This document shows positions 1-5,165 of a stretch of DNA of 5,353 nt, one piece after another. Under the pieces are notes generated by a model. It did no database searches, was not told where the DNA came from, and saw only the letters and a program-made list of their open reading frames with translations. This DNA is from Actinobacteria bacterium UBA2286 (GTDB taxonomy: Bacteria > Actinomycetota > Coriobacteriia > Anaerosomatales > Anaerosomataceae), in NCBI GenBank assembly GCA_002345925.1, contig DDWM01000041.1, forward strand, positions 21,953 to 27,305, written 5' to 3'. Made by a program: the position numbers and the translations under genes. Numbering within the stretch: the stretch's first letter is position 1; every line of letters begins with the position of its first letter.

Positions 1-143
1 ATCCGGATGTAATGCATGCGCATCTTGCCTGAGATGTGCGCAAGAATCTTGTGTCCGTTCTCAAGCTCGACACGGAACATAGCGTTCGGTAGGGGCTCAG
101 TAACCGTCCCCTCCATCTCGATGGCGTCCTCGCGCTTGCCCAA
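1..143 (-). CDS. infA: Translation initiation factor IF-1 (5' part; 3' end beyond window)
   Basis: IF-1 is a small OB-fold protein that binds the 30S A site during initiation and works with IF-2 and IF-3. I translated this by hand: the window holds the first 47 codons plus two bases of a protein normally about 72 residues long. It begins MGKREDAIEMEG and continues through the family core PNAMFRVELENGHKILAHIS (residues 19-38), then GKMRMHYIR, which is unmistakable IF-1. The start is TTG at 143-141. A strong Shine-Dalgarno AAGGAGAGG (157-149) sits five bases upstream, and no ATG or GTG lies at the expected N-terminus; the first in-frame ATG is codon 10, which would remove conserved residues. 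It follows map after a 76-nt gap containing a candidate promoter, so it may be transcribed separately as well as with the upstream operon. In many bacteria rpmJ, rpsM and rpsK come next, outside this window. Confidence 0.96.
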   Translation of the reverse strand, partial: MGKREDAIEMEGTVTEPLPNAMFRVELENGHKILAHISGKMRMHYIR

Positions 144-148
144 TTACA

Positions 149-157
149 CCTCTCCTT
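149..157 (-). promoter_or_regulatory. Ribosome binding site that sets the TTG start of infA
   Basis: On the minus strand AAGGAGAGG is followed by TGTAA and then the TTG start codon. This purine-rich match to the 16S 3' end, five bases before TTG, is the main reason for choosing the TTG start. Conservation of GKREDAIE directly after it agrees. Confidence 0.8.
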
Positions 158-182
158 CACCACTGAGAAGCCGCAAACGTGG

Positions 183-212
183 AGTATATCCCATGTATGC
201 CAGCTCAGTCCA
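183..212 (-). promoter_or_regulatory. Candidate housekeeping sigma promoter in front of infA
   Basis: On the minus strand a -35-like TGGACT (212-207; four of six match TTGACA) is separated by 18 bases from a -10-like TATACT (188-183; five of six match TATAAT). Initiation would fall near 176 and give a leader of roughly 33 nt before the infA TTG. The map-infA gap is more AT-rich than the surrounding genes, and most other junctions in the operon are too short for a promoter. Both hexamers were read directly; promoter function is inferred. Confidence 0.5.
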
Positions 213-219
213 CTCTTAC

Positions 220-966
220 TTATTCTACCGTCAAGATCACGGGGCCATCTTCTGTCACTGCGATCGTGTGCTCGAAGTGTGCCGAGAGCGATCCATCGGC
301 AGTCACAACGGTCCAGCCGTCGTCGAGCGACCGCACTTCATACCCACCGGCATTCACCATCGGCTCGACAGCGAAGACCATTCCGGGCTTGAGCTGCACA
401 CCCTTGCCAGCTTGCCCAAAGTTCGGAACCTGGGGCTCCTCGTGCATGGCCCTGCCGATTCCGTGCCCAACGTACTCACGCACGACCGAGAAGCCTGCGG
501 CCTCTGCAACCTGTTGCACCGCAGCGCCGATGTCGTAAAGTCGCATATCGGCTCGCATCTTGGCGATACCCGCTGTAAGCGAATCGCGGGTCGCATCCAT
601 GAGCGCACGCGCCTCGGCACTAACCTCGCCCACCGCGAACGTCATAGCGGAGTCTCCGAAGAATCCGTCTACCACAGCACCGCAATCAACGGAGAGTACA
701 TCACCCTCGGCCAGCATCCGTTTACCCGGGATGCCATGAACCACCTGCTCGTTGATCGACGTACATAGCGTCGCCGGGAACCCATGGTACCCGAGAAACG
801 CCGGCTTGGCTCCCTCGGAGCGAATATACTCCTCGGCAATCTTGTCGAGTGCACGAGTTGTCACACCTGGACGAACGGATTCGCCAACCAGACGAAGCGC
901 TTTGGCAGTAATGCGACCTGCCTCGCGCATCATCTCGATCTCAACCGGCGACTTGATAACGATCAC
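220..966 (-). CDS. map: Type I methionine aminopeptidase
   Basis: This cytosolic metalloenzyme removes the N-terminal methionine from nascent proteins whose second residue is small, after deformylation. The product has 248 residues, typical of the short bacterial type Ia form without an N-terminal zinc-finger extension. The pita-bread-fold metal ligands are all present: Asp94 (in SVDCG), Asp105 (in FFGDS), His168 (in GHGIG), Glu201 (in VEP) and Glu232 (in FEHT). The substrate-contacting His77 (VVHGIP) and His175 (AMHEEP) are also present. The start is GTG at 966-964, because MIVIKSPVEIEMMREAG matches the usual family N-terminus. A GGAGG (982-978) lies 11 bases upstream, inside the last codons of adk, and only six bases separate the adk stop from this start. 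That spacing implies co-transcription and probably translational coupling. Nothing looks degraded, and it should be active. Confidence 0.97.
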   Translation of the reverse strand: MIVIKSPVEIEMMREAGRITAKALRLVGESVRPGVTTRALDKIAEEYIRSEGAKPAFLGYHGFPATLCTSINEQVVHGIPGKRMLAEGDVLSVDCGAVVDGFFGDSAMTFAVGEVSAEARALMDATRDSLTAGIAKMRADMRLYDIGAAVQQVAEAAGFSVVREYVGHGIGRAMHEEPQVPNFGQAGKGVQLKPGMVFAVEPMVNAGGYEVRSLDDGWTVVTADGSLSAHFEHTIAVTEDGPVILTVE

Positions 967-972
967 AGAGAA

Positions 973-1617
973 CTAGGCCTCCACGATCGCACGGACATCG
1001 CCGAACACGTCGTCTGCGGCGCGGTTGCCGTTGATGGGGCACAGGAGGCCCTTCTCGGCGTAATAAGCGATCAGAGGAGCTGTGGAGCGCTCGTAGACGT
1101 CAAGGCGGTTCGTCACCGTGGCGACAGTATCGTCATCACGCTGCATCAGCTCGCCGCCGCACGCCGGGCAAACGCCATTGGCGGTCTCCGGCTGCGACAC
1201 GACGTTGAAGATCGCGCCACACTGCTTGCACGTGCGCCGAGCGGTGAGGCGCTCAACGAGCGCGTCCTTCTCGACCTCGATGCTGATCACGGCATCCAGC
1301 TTCTTGCCAAGCTCATCCAGTGCAGTGCCGAGGGCATCTGCCTGAACAACCGTCCGCGGGAAGCCGTCGAGGATGAATCCAGCCTCGGCATCAGGCTCCT
1401 GAAGGCGAGCCTTCACGAGACCGATAACGACCATGTCCGGCACAAGCTCGCCCTTGTCCATGTAGCCTTTTGCAGCCATGCCAAGCGGCGTCTTGTTAGC
1501 AACCGACTTGCGGAGGATGTCGCCAGTGGAGATGTGAGCGAATCCGTACGCATCGATAAGCTTTGCAGCCTGTGTGCCTTTGCCGGCGCCCGGGGCGCCA
1601 AGAAGCATGATGTTCAT
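973..1617 (-). CDS. adk: Adenylate kinase with zinc-binding (four-Cys) LID domain
   Basis: The enzyme catalyses ATP + AMP = 2 ADP in the cytosol and keeps adenine nucleotides in balance. Its 214 residues match the long bacterial form. Visible motifs are the P-loop GAPGAGKGT (7-15), the AMP-binding segment beginning STGDILR (30-36), the signature LDGFPRT (83-89) and a LID from about 126 to 163. The LID carries Cys130-x2-Cys133 and Cys150-x2-Cys153, the four-cysteine structural zinc site known from Gram-positive enzymes such as that of Geobacillus stearothermophilus; RDDDT (160-164) closes it. Arg123, Arg127 and Arg171 occupy places where phosphate-binding arginines are expected. The ATG at 1617 is preceded by GGGGAG (1629-1624) six bases away, directly after the secY TAA. 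It follows secY by 12 nt and precedes map by 6 nt, in one transcriptional unit. Confidence 0.98.
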   Translation of the reverse strand: MNIMLLGAPGAGKGTQAAKLIDAYGFAHISTGDILRKSVANKTPLGMAAKGYMDKGELVPDMVVIGLVKARLQEPDAEAGFILDGFPRTVVQADALGTALDELGKKLDAVISIEVEKDALVERLTARRTCKQCGAIFNVVSQPETANGVCPACGGELMQRDDDTVATVTNRLDVYERSTAPLIAYYAEKGLLCPINGNRAADDVFGDVRAIVEA

Positions 1618-1629
1618 CCGCGTCTCCCC

Positions 1630-2898
1630 TTACTTAAAGAAGCCGTCGTAGTGGCGCATCTTGAGCTGGCTCTCGAGCTGAGTCATCGTCTCAAGCGCAA
1701 CGCCGACCATGATGAGAATCGAAGTACCACCGAACGTGCGCAACAGCGGCGAAGCCGTCGAGTCGAACTCGAACAGGATCTGCGGAAGTACCGCGATCGC
1801 GGCTAGGAACAGCGCGCCGGGAAGAGTGATCCGGTTCAGCACGTTCTCGATGTAGATCTCAGTCTGCTTGCCTGGGCGAACGCCGGGGATGAACCCGCCG
1901 TTCTTGCGCAGGTTGTCAGCAAGATCGATCGGGTTGAAGACGAGAGCTGTGTAGAAGTACGTGAAGAACACGATGAACAGCGCGTACAGCGTGATGTGGA
2001 GCCACCCGCCGGAGAGCGCGTTCGAGAACGTCGCCAGCCAGGCAACCTTCGGGAAGAACTGCGCAAGCGTAGCCGGGAAGAGCAGGATCGACGACGCGAA
2101 GATGATCGGGATAACGTTCGCTCCGTTGACCTTCAACGGGATGTACGTTCCCTGACCGCCATACACGCGGCGACCGACTACCCTCTTGGCATACTGCACG
2201 GGGATTCTGCGCTGACCGCGCTCCATGATAACGACCGCGGCGACCACGATGACCGACATGGCCAACAAGATCACGGTCGCGTACCACGCCTGCAGCTGAA
2301 CTGCATTGACGATCGTCACAGGGAAACGGGCGACGATGCTCGCGAAGATCAGGAGTGACATGCCGTTACCAACGCCGCGCTGTGTGATCAGCTCGCCCAT
2401 CCACATGATGAACGCCGTACCGGCGATCAGGCTGATGACGATGATGATCTGATTGAAGAACGTGAAGCTCACGCCCAGACCGCCATTGGCAACCGGCGCC
2501 TGGAACACCGAGAGAAGTCCGATCGACTCAACGAGACCGATAGCCAGCGTCATATAACGCGTTGTCTGCGTTATCTTGCGCTGACCGGATTCTCCCTCTT
2601 TGGACCAGCGCTCAAGCGTCGGGATGACCGCCTGAAGCAGCTGCATGATGATCGATGACGTGATGTAGGGCATGATTCCAAGCGAGAAGATGGCGAAGTT
2701 CTCGAGAGCGCCACCCGCGAACAGGTTCAACAGGCCGAGCGCTGCACCAGACTGCACGAGATCCTTGACGGAACCCGGGTCGACGCCGGGCACAGGAATA
2801 TGCGCACCGACGCGGTACAGGGCGATGATGGCTAGCGTGAAGAGGATCTTCTTACGAAGATCCGGGATCCTGAATGCGTTGACGAGTGCCTCGATCAC
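1630..2898 (-). CDS. secY: Preprotein translocase channel subunit SecY
   Basis: SecY forms the membrane pore of the SecYEG complex, through which unfolded secretory proteins pass with SecA and through which membrane proteins are inserted. The 422-residue product is of normal length. I see about ten hydrophobic segments, roughly at 17-36, 68-92, 113-133, 146-166, 178-198, 207-226, 261-281, 300-322, 358-378 and 388-404. Family landmarks are HIPVPGVD (33-40) before the plug, GIMPYITSSIIMQLL (74-88) in helix 2, RGVGNGMSL (174-182), the basic cytosolic loop ERGQRRIPVQYAKR (226-239) and the conserved tail MRHYDGFFK. The start is GTG at 2898-2896, which overlaps the rplO stop as GTGA. The nearest purine-rich site (GGAGGG, 2918-2913) lies 14 bases upstream, so reinitiation by ribosomes finishing rplO is likely. 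adk follows after 12 nt. Confidence 0.98.
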   Translation of the reverse strand: MIEALVNAFRIPDLRKKILFTLAIIALYRVGAHIPVPGVDPGSVKDLVQSGAALGLLNLFAGGALENFAIFSLGIMPYITSSIIMQLLQAVIPTLERWSKEGESGQRKITQTTRYMTLAIGLVESIGLLSVFQAPVANGGLGVSFTFFNQIIIVISLIAGTAFIMWMGELITQRGVGNGMSLLIFASIVARFPVTIVNAVQLQAWYATVILLAMSVIVVAAVVIMERGQRRIPVQYAKRVVGRRVYGGQGTYIPLKVNGANVIPIIFASSILLFPATLAQFFPKVAWLATFSNALSGGWLHITLYALFIVFFTYFYTALVFNPIDLADNLRKNGGFIPGVRPGKQTEIYIENVLNRITLPGALFLAAIAVLPQILFEFDSTASPLLRTFGGTSILIMVGVALETMTQLESQLKMRHYDGFFK

Positions 2899-3341
2899 GG
2901 CTGTTCGACCGTCCCTCCGGCTGCCTCGATCTTTGCCTTCGCGGTTGCGGAGACCTTGTCTACGTTCACGTTCAGGGACTTGGTGATGTCGCCATCGCCG
3001 AGCACCTTGACCGGAGCCGTCTTCGACTTGATGACGCCCTTGGCGAACAACGAGTCGACGTCGACAGTCTCGCCGTTAGCGTAGAGGCCTTCGAGGCGCG
3101 ACACGTTGACGATCGCATACTCCACGCGATTGCGGTTCTTGAAGCCCGGAAGCTTCGGCATACGCATGGCCAGCGGGTTCTGTCCACCTTCGAAGCCAGG
3201 ACCCTTGCCGCCACCGGCGCGGGACAGCTGTCCGTTGTGGCCGCGACCCGAGGTACCACCGTGACCACTGCCGTGGCCGCGGCCTACCCGCTTACGCTTC
3301 TTCCGTGAACCCGGAGCCGGGAAGAGGTCGTTAATCTGCAT
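2895..3341 (-). CDS. rplO: 50S ribosomal protein L15 (uL15)
   Basis: L15 joins the large subunit late in assembly; its extended basic N-terminal arm threads into 23S rRNA. The product has 148 residues, the usual size. It opens with the family sequence MQINDLFPAPGSRKKRKRVG (1-20), then a Gly-rich arm (20-55), then GGQNPLAMRMPKLPGFKNR (52-70), followed by the globular C-terminal domain (about 73-148). The arm segment at 21-41 has His at 23, 27 and 35 and Asn/Leu at 36 and 39, in places where many homologues have lysine, so it is less lysine-rich than typical. The ATG at 3341 has AAAAGGAG (3360-3353) 11 bases upstream. It is separated from rpmD by 93 nt with strong potential hairpins, and it overlaps secY by four bases (GTGA). 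Confidence 0.97.
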   Translation of the reverse strand: MQINDLFPAPGSRKKRKRVGRGHGSGHGGTSGRGHNGQLSRAGGGKGPGFEGGQNPLAMRMPKLPGFKNRNRVEYAIVNVSRLEGLYANGETVDVDSLFAKGVIKSKTAPVKVLGDGDITKSLNVNVDKVSATAKAKIEAAGGTVEQP

Positions 3342-3364
3342 AGTAAGTTACGCTCCTTTTCGTC

Positions 3365-3389
3365 GCACCCGGAGTATCAACTCCGGTGC
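3365..3389 (-). promoter_or_regulatory. Bulged hairpin in the rplO leader, just before the ribosome binding site
   Basis: In the transcript GCACCGGAGU pairs with ACUCCGG-G-UGC around a UGAU loop: seven continuous base pairs, one bulged G (3368) and three closing pairs. The 3' side is followed by GAC and then, one base later, the rplO Shine-Dalgarno AAAAGGAG. There is no U-run after the stem, so it is not a classic intrinsic terminator. A hairpin of matching architecture precedes rplR (4569-4587). The pairing is read directly from the sequence; a regulatory or RNA-processing role is inferred. Confidence 0.5.
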
Positions 3390-3407
3390 CGGCTGCTCGC
3401 CGCCGGC
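3388..3407 (-). repeat. GCCGGC inverted repeat in the rpmD-rplO gap
   Basis: Two copies of GCCGGC (3407-3402 and 3393-3388) are separated by eight bases and can form a six-pair GC-only stem. Read with the two preceding bases they are also a direct repeat, CAGCCGGC. The 3' arm shares two bases with the foot of the hairpin at 3365-3389, so this stem and the lowest pairs of that hairpin cannot form fully at once. Function unknown. Confidence 0.45.
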
Positions 3408-3419
3408 TGACTGTCGCTG

Positions 3420-3433
3420 CGGCGCTAGCGCCG
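3420..3433 (-). repeat. Perfect 14-bp palindrome right after the rpmD stop codon
   Basis: CGGCGCTAGCGCCG reads the same on both strands and begins one base after the rpmD TAG. As RNA it would fold into a five-pair stem with a CUAG loop. No U-run follows, so simple rho-independent termination is unlikely. It could act as a 3' stabilising stem, a pause site or a processing site; the sequence alone does not distinguish these. Confidence 0.45.
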
Positions 3434-3434
3434 A

Positions 3435-3644
3435 CTACAGCTCCTCGACCTTGATGAGGTGCTTGACCTTGAATACCATGCCGCGGATGACCTCGTTGTT
3501 GGCCTGATCCACAGTGTCGTTGATGCGCTTGAGACCCAGTGCGCGGATGGTTCCACGCTGATCTTCGGGCGTACCGATCACGCTCTTGACCTGCGTGATC
3601 CGCAGCACGGCGGCTGTCGAGACTTTCTTCTTCGTCTTCGCCAT
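3435..3644 (-). CDS. rpmD: 50S ribosomal protein L30 (uL30)
   Basis: L30 is a small protein on the surface of the large subunit. It is present in most but not all bacteria. The 69-residue product is slightly longer than the usual 58-60. After MAKTKKKVSTAAV comes the core LRITQVKSVIG (14-24), then TIRALGLKRINDTV (32-45) and the terminal IRGMVFKVKHLIKVEE, all clear L30 features. The extra length is an N-terminal stretch of about ten residues rich in lysine. The ATG at 3644 is supported by a perfect AGGAGG (3660-3655) ten bases upstream. A GTG at codon 13 would give a 57-residue protein of ordinary length but has no comparable Shine-Dalgarno. It starts five bases after the rpsE stop, in the conserved rpsE-rpmD-rplO order. 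Confidence 0.95.
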   Translation of the reverse strand: MAKTKKKVSTAAVLRITQVKSVIGTPEDQRGTIRALGLKRINDTVDQANNEVIRGMVFKVKHLIKVEEL

Positions 3645-3649
3645 GATGC

Positions 3650-4162
3650 CTAGGCCTCCTTGCCGTAAACCTGTGCCACGGTCTTGCCGCGACGCTTAGC
3701 GATATCCTCGGCGCTTGCAAGGCTCTGAAGGCCTTGTGCAGCAGCCTTGACCATGTTCAGCGCATTGTTGGTGCCGAGCGACTTCGAGAGCACGTCGGTC
3801 ACGCCACCAAGCTCGAGCAGCGCACGAACCGGGCCACCAGCGATAACACCGGTACCAGGAGCGGCAGGCTTGAGCATGACTTTCCCGGCACCGAAATGAC
3901 CCATCACGGCGTGCGGGATGGTCGTCCCGCTCATCGGGAACGTGAACATGTTCTTCTTGGCGTCTTCGACACCCTTCTTGATCGCAACCGGTACTTCGGC
4001 AGACTTACCCATGCCGACTCCGACACGACCCTTACCATCACCAACGACCACCAGTGCAGTCAGCGAGAAACGCCGACCACCCTTGACGACCTTGGAGACG
4101 CGGTTAATGTAAACGACCTTCTCCTGCAGATCAGAAGCGGCGTTATCGCGTTCGCGTGCCAT
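3650..4162 (-). CDS. rpsE: 30S ribosomal protein S5 (uS5)
   Basis: S5 sits at the mRNA entry side of the small subunit near the decoding region and contributes to translational accuracy; changes in its N-terminal loop are known to give spectinomycin resistance. The product has 170 residues. The double-stranded-RNA-binding-like N-terminal domain carries VSKVVKGGRRFSLTALVVVG (22-41), the spectinomycin-loop region with the usual KGGR intact, followed by GDGKGRVGVGMGKSAEVP (41-58). The C-terminal domain includes GTGVIAGGPVRALLE (103-117) and DVLSKSLGTNNALN (123-136). I place the start at ATG 4162, not at the adjacent in-frame TTG at 4165: AAGGGAGG (4176-4169) is six bases from the ATG but only three from the TTG, and MARERD is the more natural N-terminus. 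It is preceded by rplR (12-nt gap) and followed by rpmD (5-nt gap). Confidence 0.97.
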   Translation of the reverse strand: MARERDNAASDLQEKVVYINRVSKVVKGGRRFSLTALVVVGDGKGRVGVGMGKSAEVPVAIKKGVEDAKKNMFTFPMSGTTIPHAVMGHFGAGKVMLKPAAPGTGVIAGGPVRALLELGGVTDVLSKSLGTNNALNMVKAAAQGLQSLASAEDIAKRRGKTVAQVYGKEA

Positions 4163-4168
4163 CAATAA

Positions 4169-4176
4169 CCTCCCTT
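4169..4176 (-). promoter_or_regulatory. Ribosome binding site deciding the rpsE start
   Basis: AAGGGAGG overlaps the rplR TAA stop and is followed by TTATTG and then ATG (4162). Six-base spacing favours the ATG. The alternative TTG at 4165 would be only three bases from the site. Confidence 0.75.
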
Positions 4177-4543
4177 AGAACTTCAGGCCGGCGCCACGGG
4201 CGCCCTCGGCGAGGGACTTGACGCGGCCGTGATAGAGGCGGCCACCACGGTCGAATACGACCTCGGTGACACCTGCTTCAATGGCCCTGCGAGCAACGAG
4301 CTCGCCAACCGCTTTCGCGGCATCGCTATTAGAGCTGGACTTCAACGTGCCTGTAAGATCAGCGTCCAACGTTGAAGCCGAGGCCAGCGTGCGGCCACTA
4401 CCGTCGTCGATGACCTGGGCGTAAATGTTCGCGTTCGACCTGGTCACACGGAGGCGCGGGCGCTCGGCTGAACCGCTCACCTTGCCGCGCACGCGACGCT
4501 GGCGACGGGCCAGCGCTGCTGCCTTAGCCTTGGTCTTATCCAT
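4175..4543 (-). CDS. rplR: 50S ribosomal protein L18 (uL18)
   Basis: L18 binds 5S rRNA and, with L5, anchors it in the central protuberance of the large subunit. The product has 122 residues, the normal length. The basic N-terminal tail (1-31, with RRQRRVRGKV at 13-22) is followed by PRLRVTRSNANIYAQVIDD (29-47), the core strand that contacts 5S rRNA. Then come DAAKAVGELVARRAIEAGV (74-92) and the signature VVFDRGGRLYHGRVKSLAEG (95-114), ending in GLKF. The ATG at 4543 is the only plausible start. Its Shine-Dalgarno (GAGGAGAG, 4563-4556) is unusually far, about 12 bases, and lies just after a short bulged hairpin resembling one in front of rplO. It is flanked by rplF (57-nt gap) and rpsE (12-nt gap). 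Confidence 0.97.
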   Translation of the reverse strand: MDKTKAKAAALARRQRRVRGKVSGSAERPRLRVTRSNANIYAQVIDDGSGRTLASASTLDADLTGTLKSSSNSDAAKAVGELVARRAIEAGVTEVVFDRGGRLYHGRVKSLAEGARGAGLKF

Positions 4544-4568
4544 CGTTCCGTTCCACTCTCCTCATGTC

Positions 4569-4587
4569 GCACCCGCTTCTGCGGCGC
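4569..4587 (-). promoter_or_regulatory. Small bulged hairpin in the rplR leader, similar to that before rplO
   Basis: In the transcript GCGCCGC pairs with GCGG-G-UGC around an AGAA loop: four GC pairs, one bulged G (4572), then two Watson-Crick pairs and one G-U. It is followed by GAC and two bases later by the Shine-Dalgarno of rplR. The closing GCR/UGC pairs, the bulged G, the four-base loop and the following GAC are the same as in the hairpin at 3365-3389. The upper stem is shorter and different in sequence. On its own it is weak; the match to the second copy is what makes it notable. Confidence 0.4.
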
Positions 4588-4600
4588 GGCGATCGATGCT

Positions 4601-5137
4601 CTACTTGGCAGCCTTACCGAGCTTACGGCGAACCTTCTCGCCTGCGTACCGTACACCCTTGCCCTTGTAGGGCTCCGGCGGACGAAGCTTGCGAATCTCG
4701 GCGGCCACCTGGCCGACGCGCTGCTTGTCGATACCGCTGACCGTTATCTTCGTGGGTACGGGAACCTCGAAGGTGATACCGGGCTCGGCAACGACGATGA
4801 CCGGATGGCTGAAGCCGAGGCTCATATCCAGGTCAGCGCCCTTGAGAACGGCACGGTAACCAACACCGACGATCTCGAGGTTCTTGGTAAAGCCCTCAGA
4901 CACACCGATGACCATGTTGGCGATCAAGGTGCGGGTGAGGCCGTGCAACGAGCGATGACGACGCTCGTCGGTGGGACGGCTGACGACGATCGCGCCGTCA
5001 TCCATTCCAATAATCATATCCTGATCAAACACCGAAGACAGAGTACCCTTGGGACCCTTAACAACGACCTCGGCTCCATTGATTGTCACCTCGACCCCGG
5101 ACGGGACCGGGATGGGCTGCTTGCCGATTCGAGACAC
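4601..5137 (-). CDS. rplF: 50S ribosomal protein L6 (uL6)
   Basis: L6 lies near the base of the L7/L12 stalk and the factor-binding region of the large subunit and contacts 23S rRNA close to the sarcin-ricin loop. The 178-residue product has the two repeated L6 domains: residues 1-82, starting MSRIGKQPIPVPSGV with VVVKGPKGTL (24-33), and residues 83-178, with LEIVGVGYRA (87-96). The bacterial signature RPPEPYKGKGVRY (152-164) is intact, and the basic tail ends in RRKLGKAAK. The start is GTG at 5137-5135, fixed by the conserved SRIGKQPI directly after it and by AAGGAG (5151-5146) eight bases upstream. It follows rpsH by 28 nt and precedes rplR by 57 nt. Confidence 0.98.
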   Translation of the reverse strand: MSRIGKQPIPVPSGVEVTINGAEVVVKGPKGTLSSVFDQDMIIGMDDGAIVVSRPTDERRHRSLHGLTRTLIANMVIGVSEGFTKNLEIVGVGYRAVLKGADLDMSLGFSHPVIVVAEPGITFEVPVPTKITVSGIDKQRVGQVAAEIRKLRPPEPYKGKGVRYAGEKVRRKLGKAAK

Positions 5138-5165
5138 GGCTATCGCTCCTTTCTCAGTCCGCCAG

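Noticed and set aside
16..768. A 250-codon open frame on the plus strand, antisense to infA and map
   Set aside because: It crosses infA, the infA promoter gap and most of map on the opposite strand, and its product resembles no family. It is a shadow of map codon bias.
784..1806. A 340-codon open frame on the plus strand, antisense to adk and the end of secY
   Set aside because: It lies opposite two well-conserved genes, its protein has no recognisable motifs and an odd composition rich in Arg, His and Leu, and no ribosome binding site supports it. Long antisense frames are expected opposite GC-rich genes.
2895..2920. Possible frameshift or gene fusion at the rplO-secY junction
   Set aside because: Both proteins end and begin at family-typical places, and the overlap is the ordinary GTGA type.
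3365..3389. Rho-independent terminator after rpmD
   Set aside because: The stem is followed by GACGAAAAGGAG in the transcript, with no U-run, and essential operon genes continue immediately downstream.
4163..4165. TTG as start of rpsE (171 residues)
   Set aside because: The Shine-Dalgarno would be only three bases away. The adjacent ATG has ideal spacing and a typical MARERD start.
5138..5165. Promoter or hairpin between rpsH and rplF
   Set aside because: The 28-nt gap contains only the rplF ribosome binding site. The GGACTGAG shared with the gap before infA (211-204) is short and has no shared context, so I treat it as chance.
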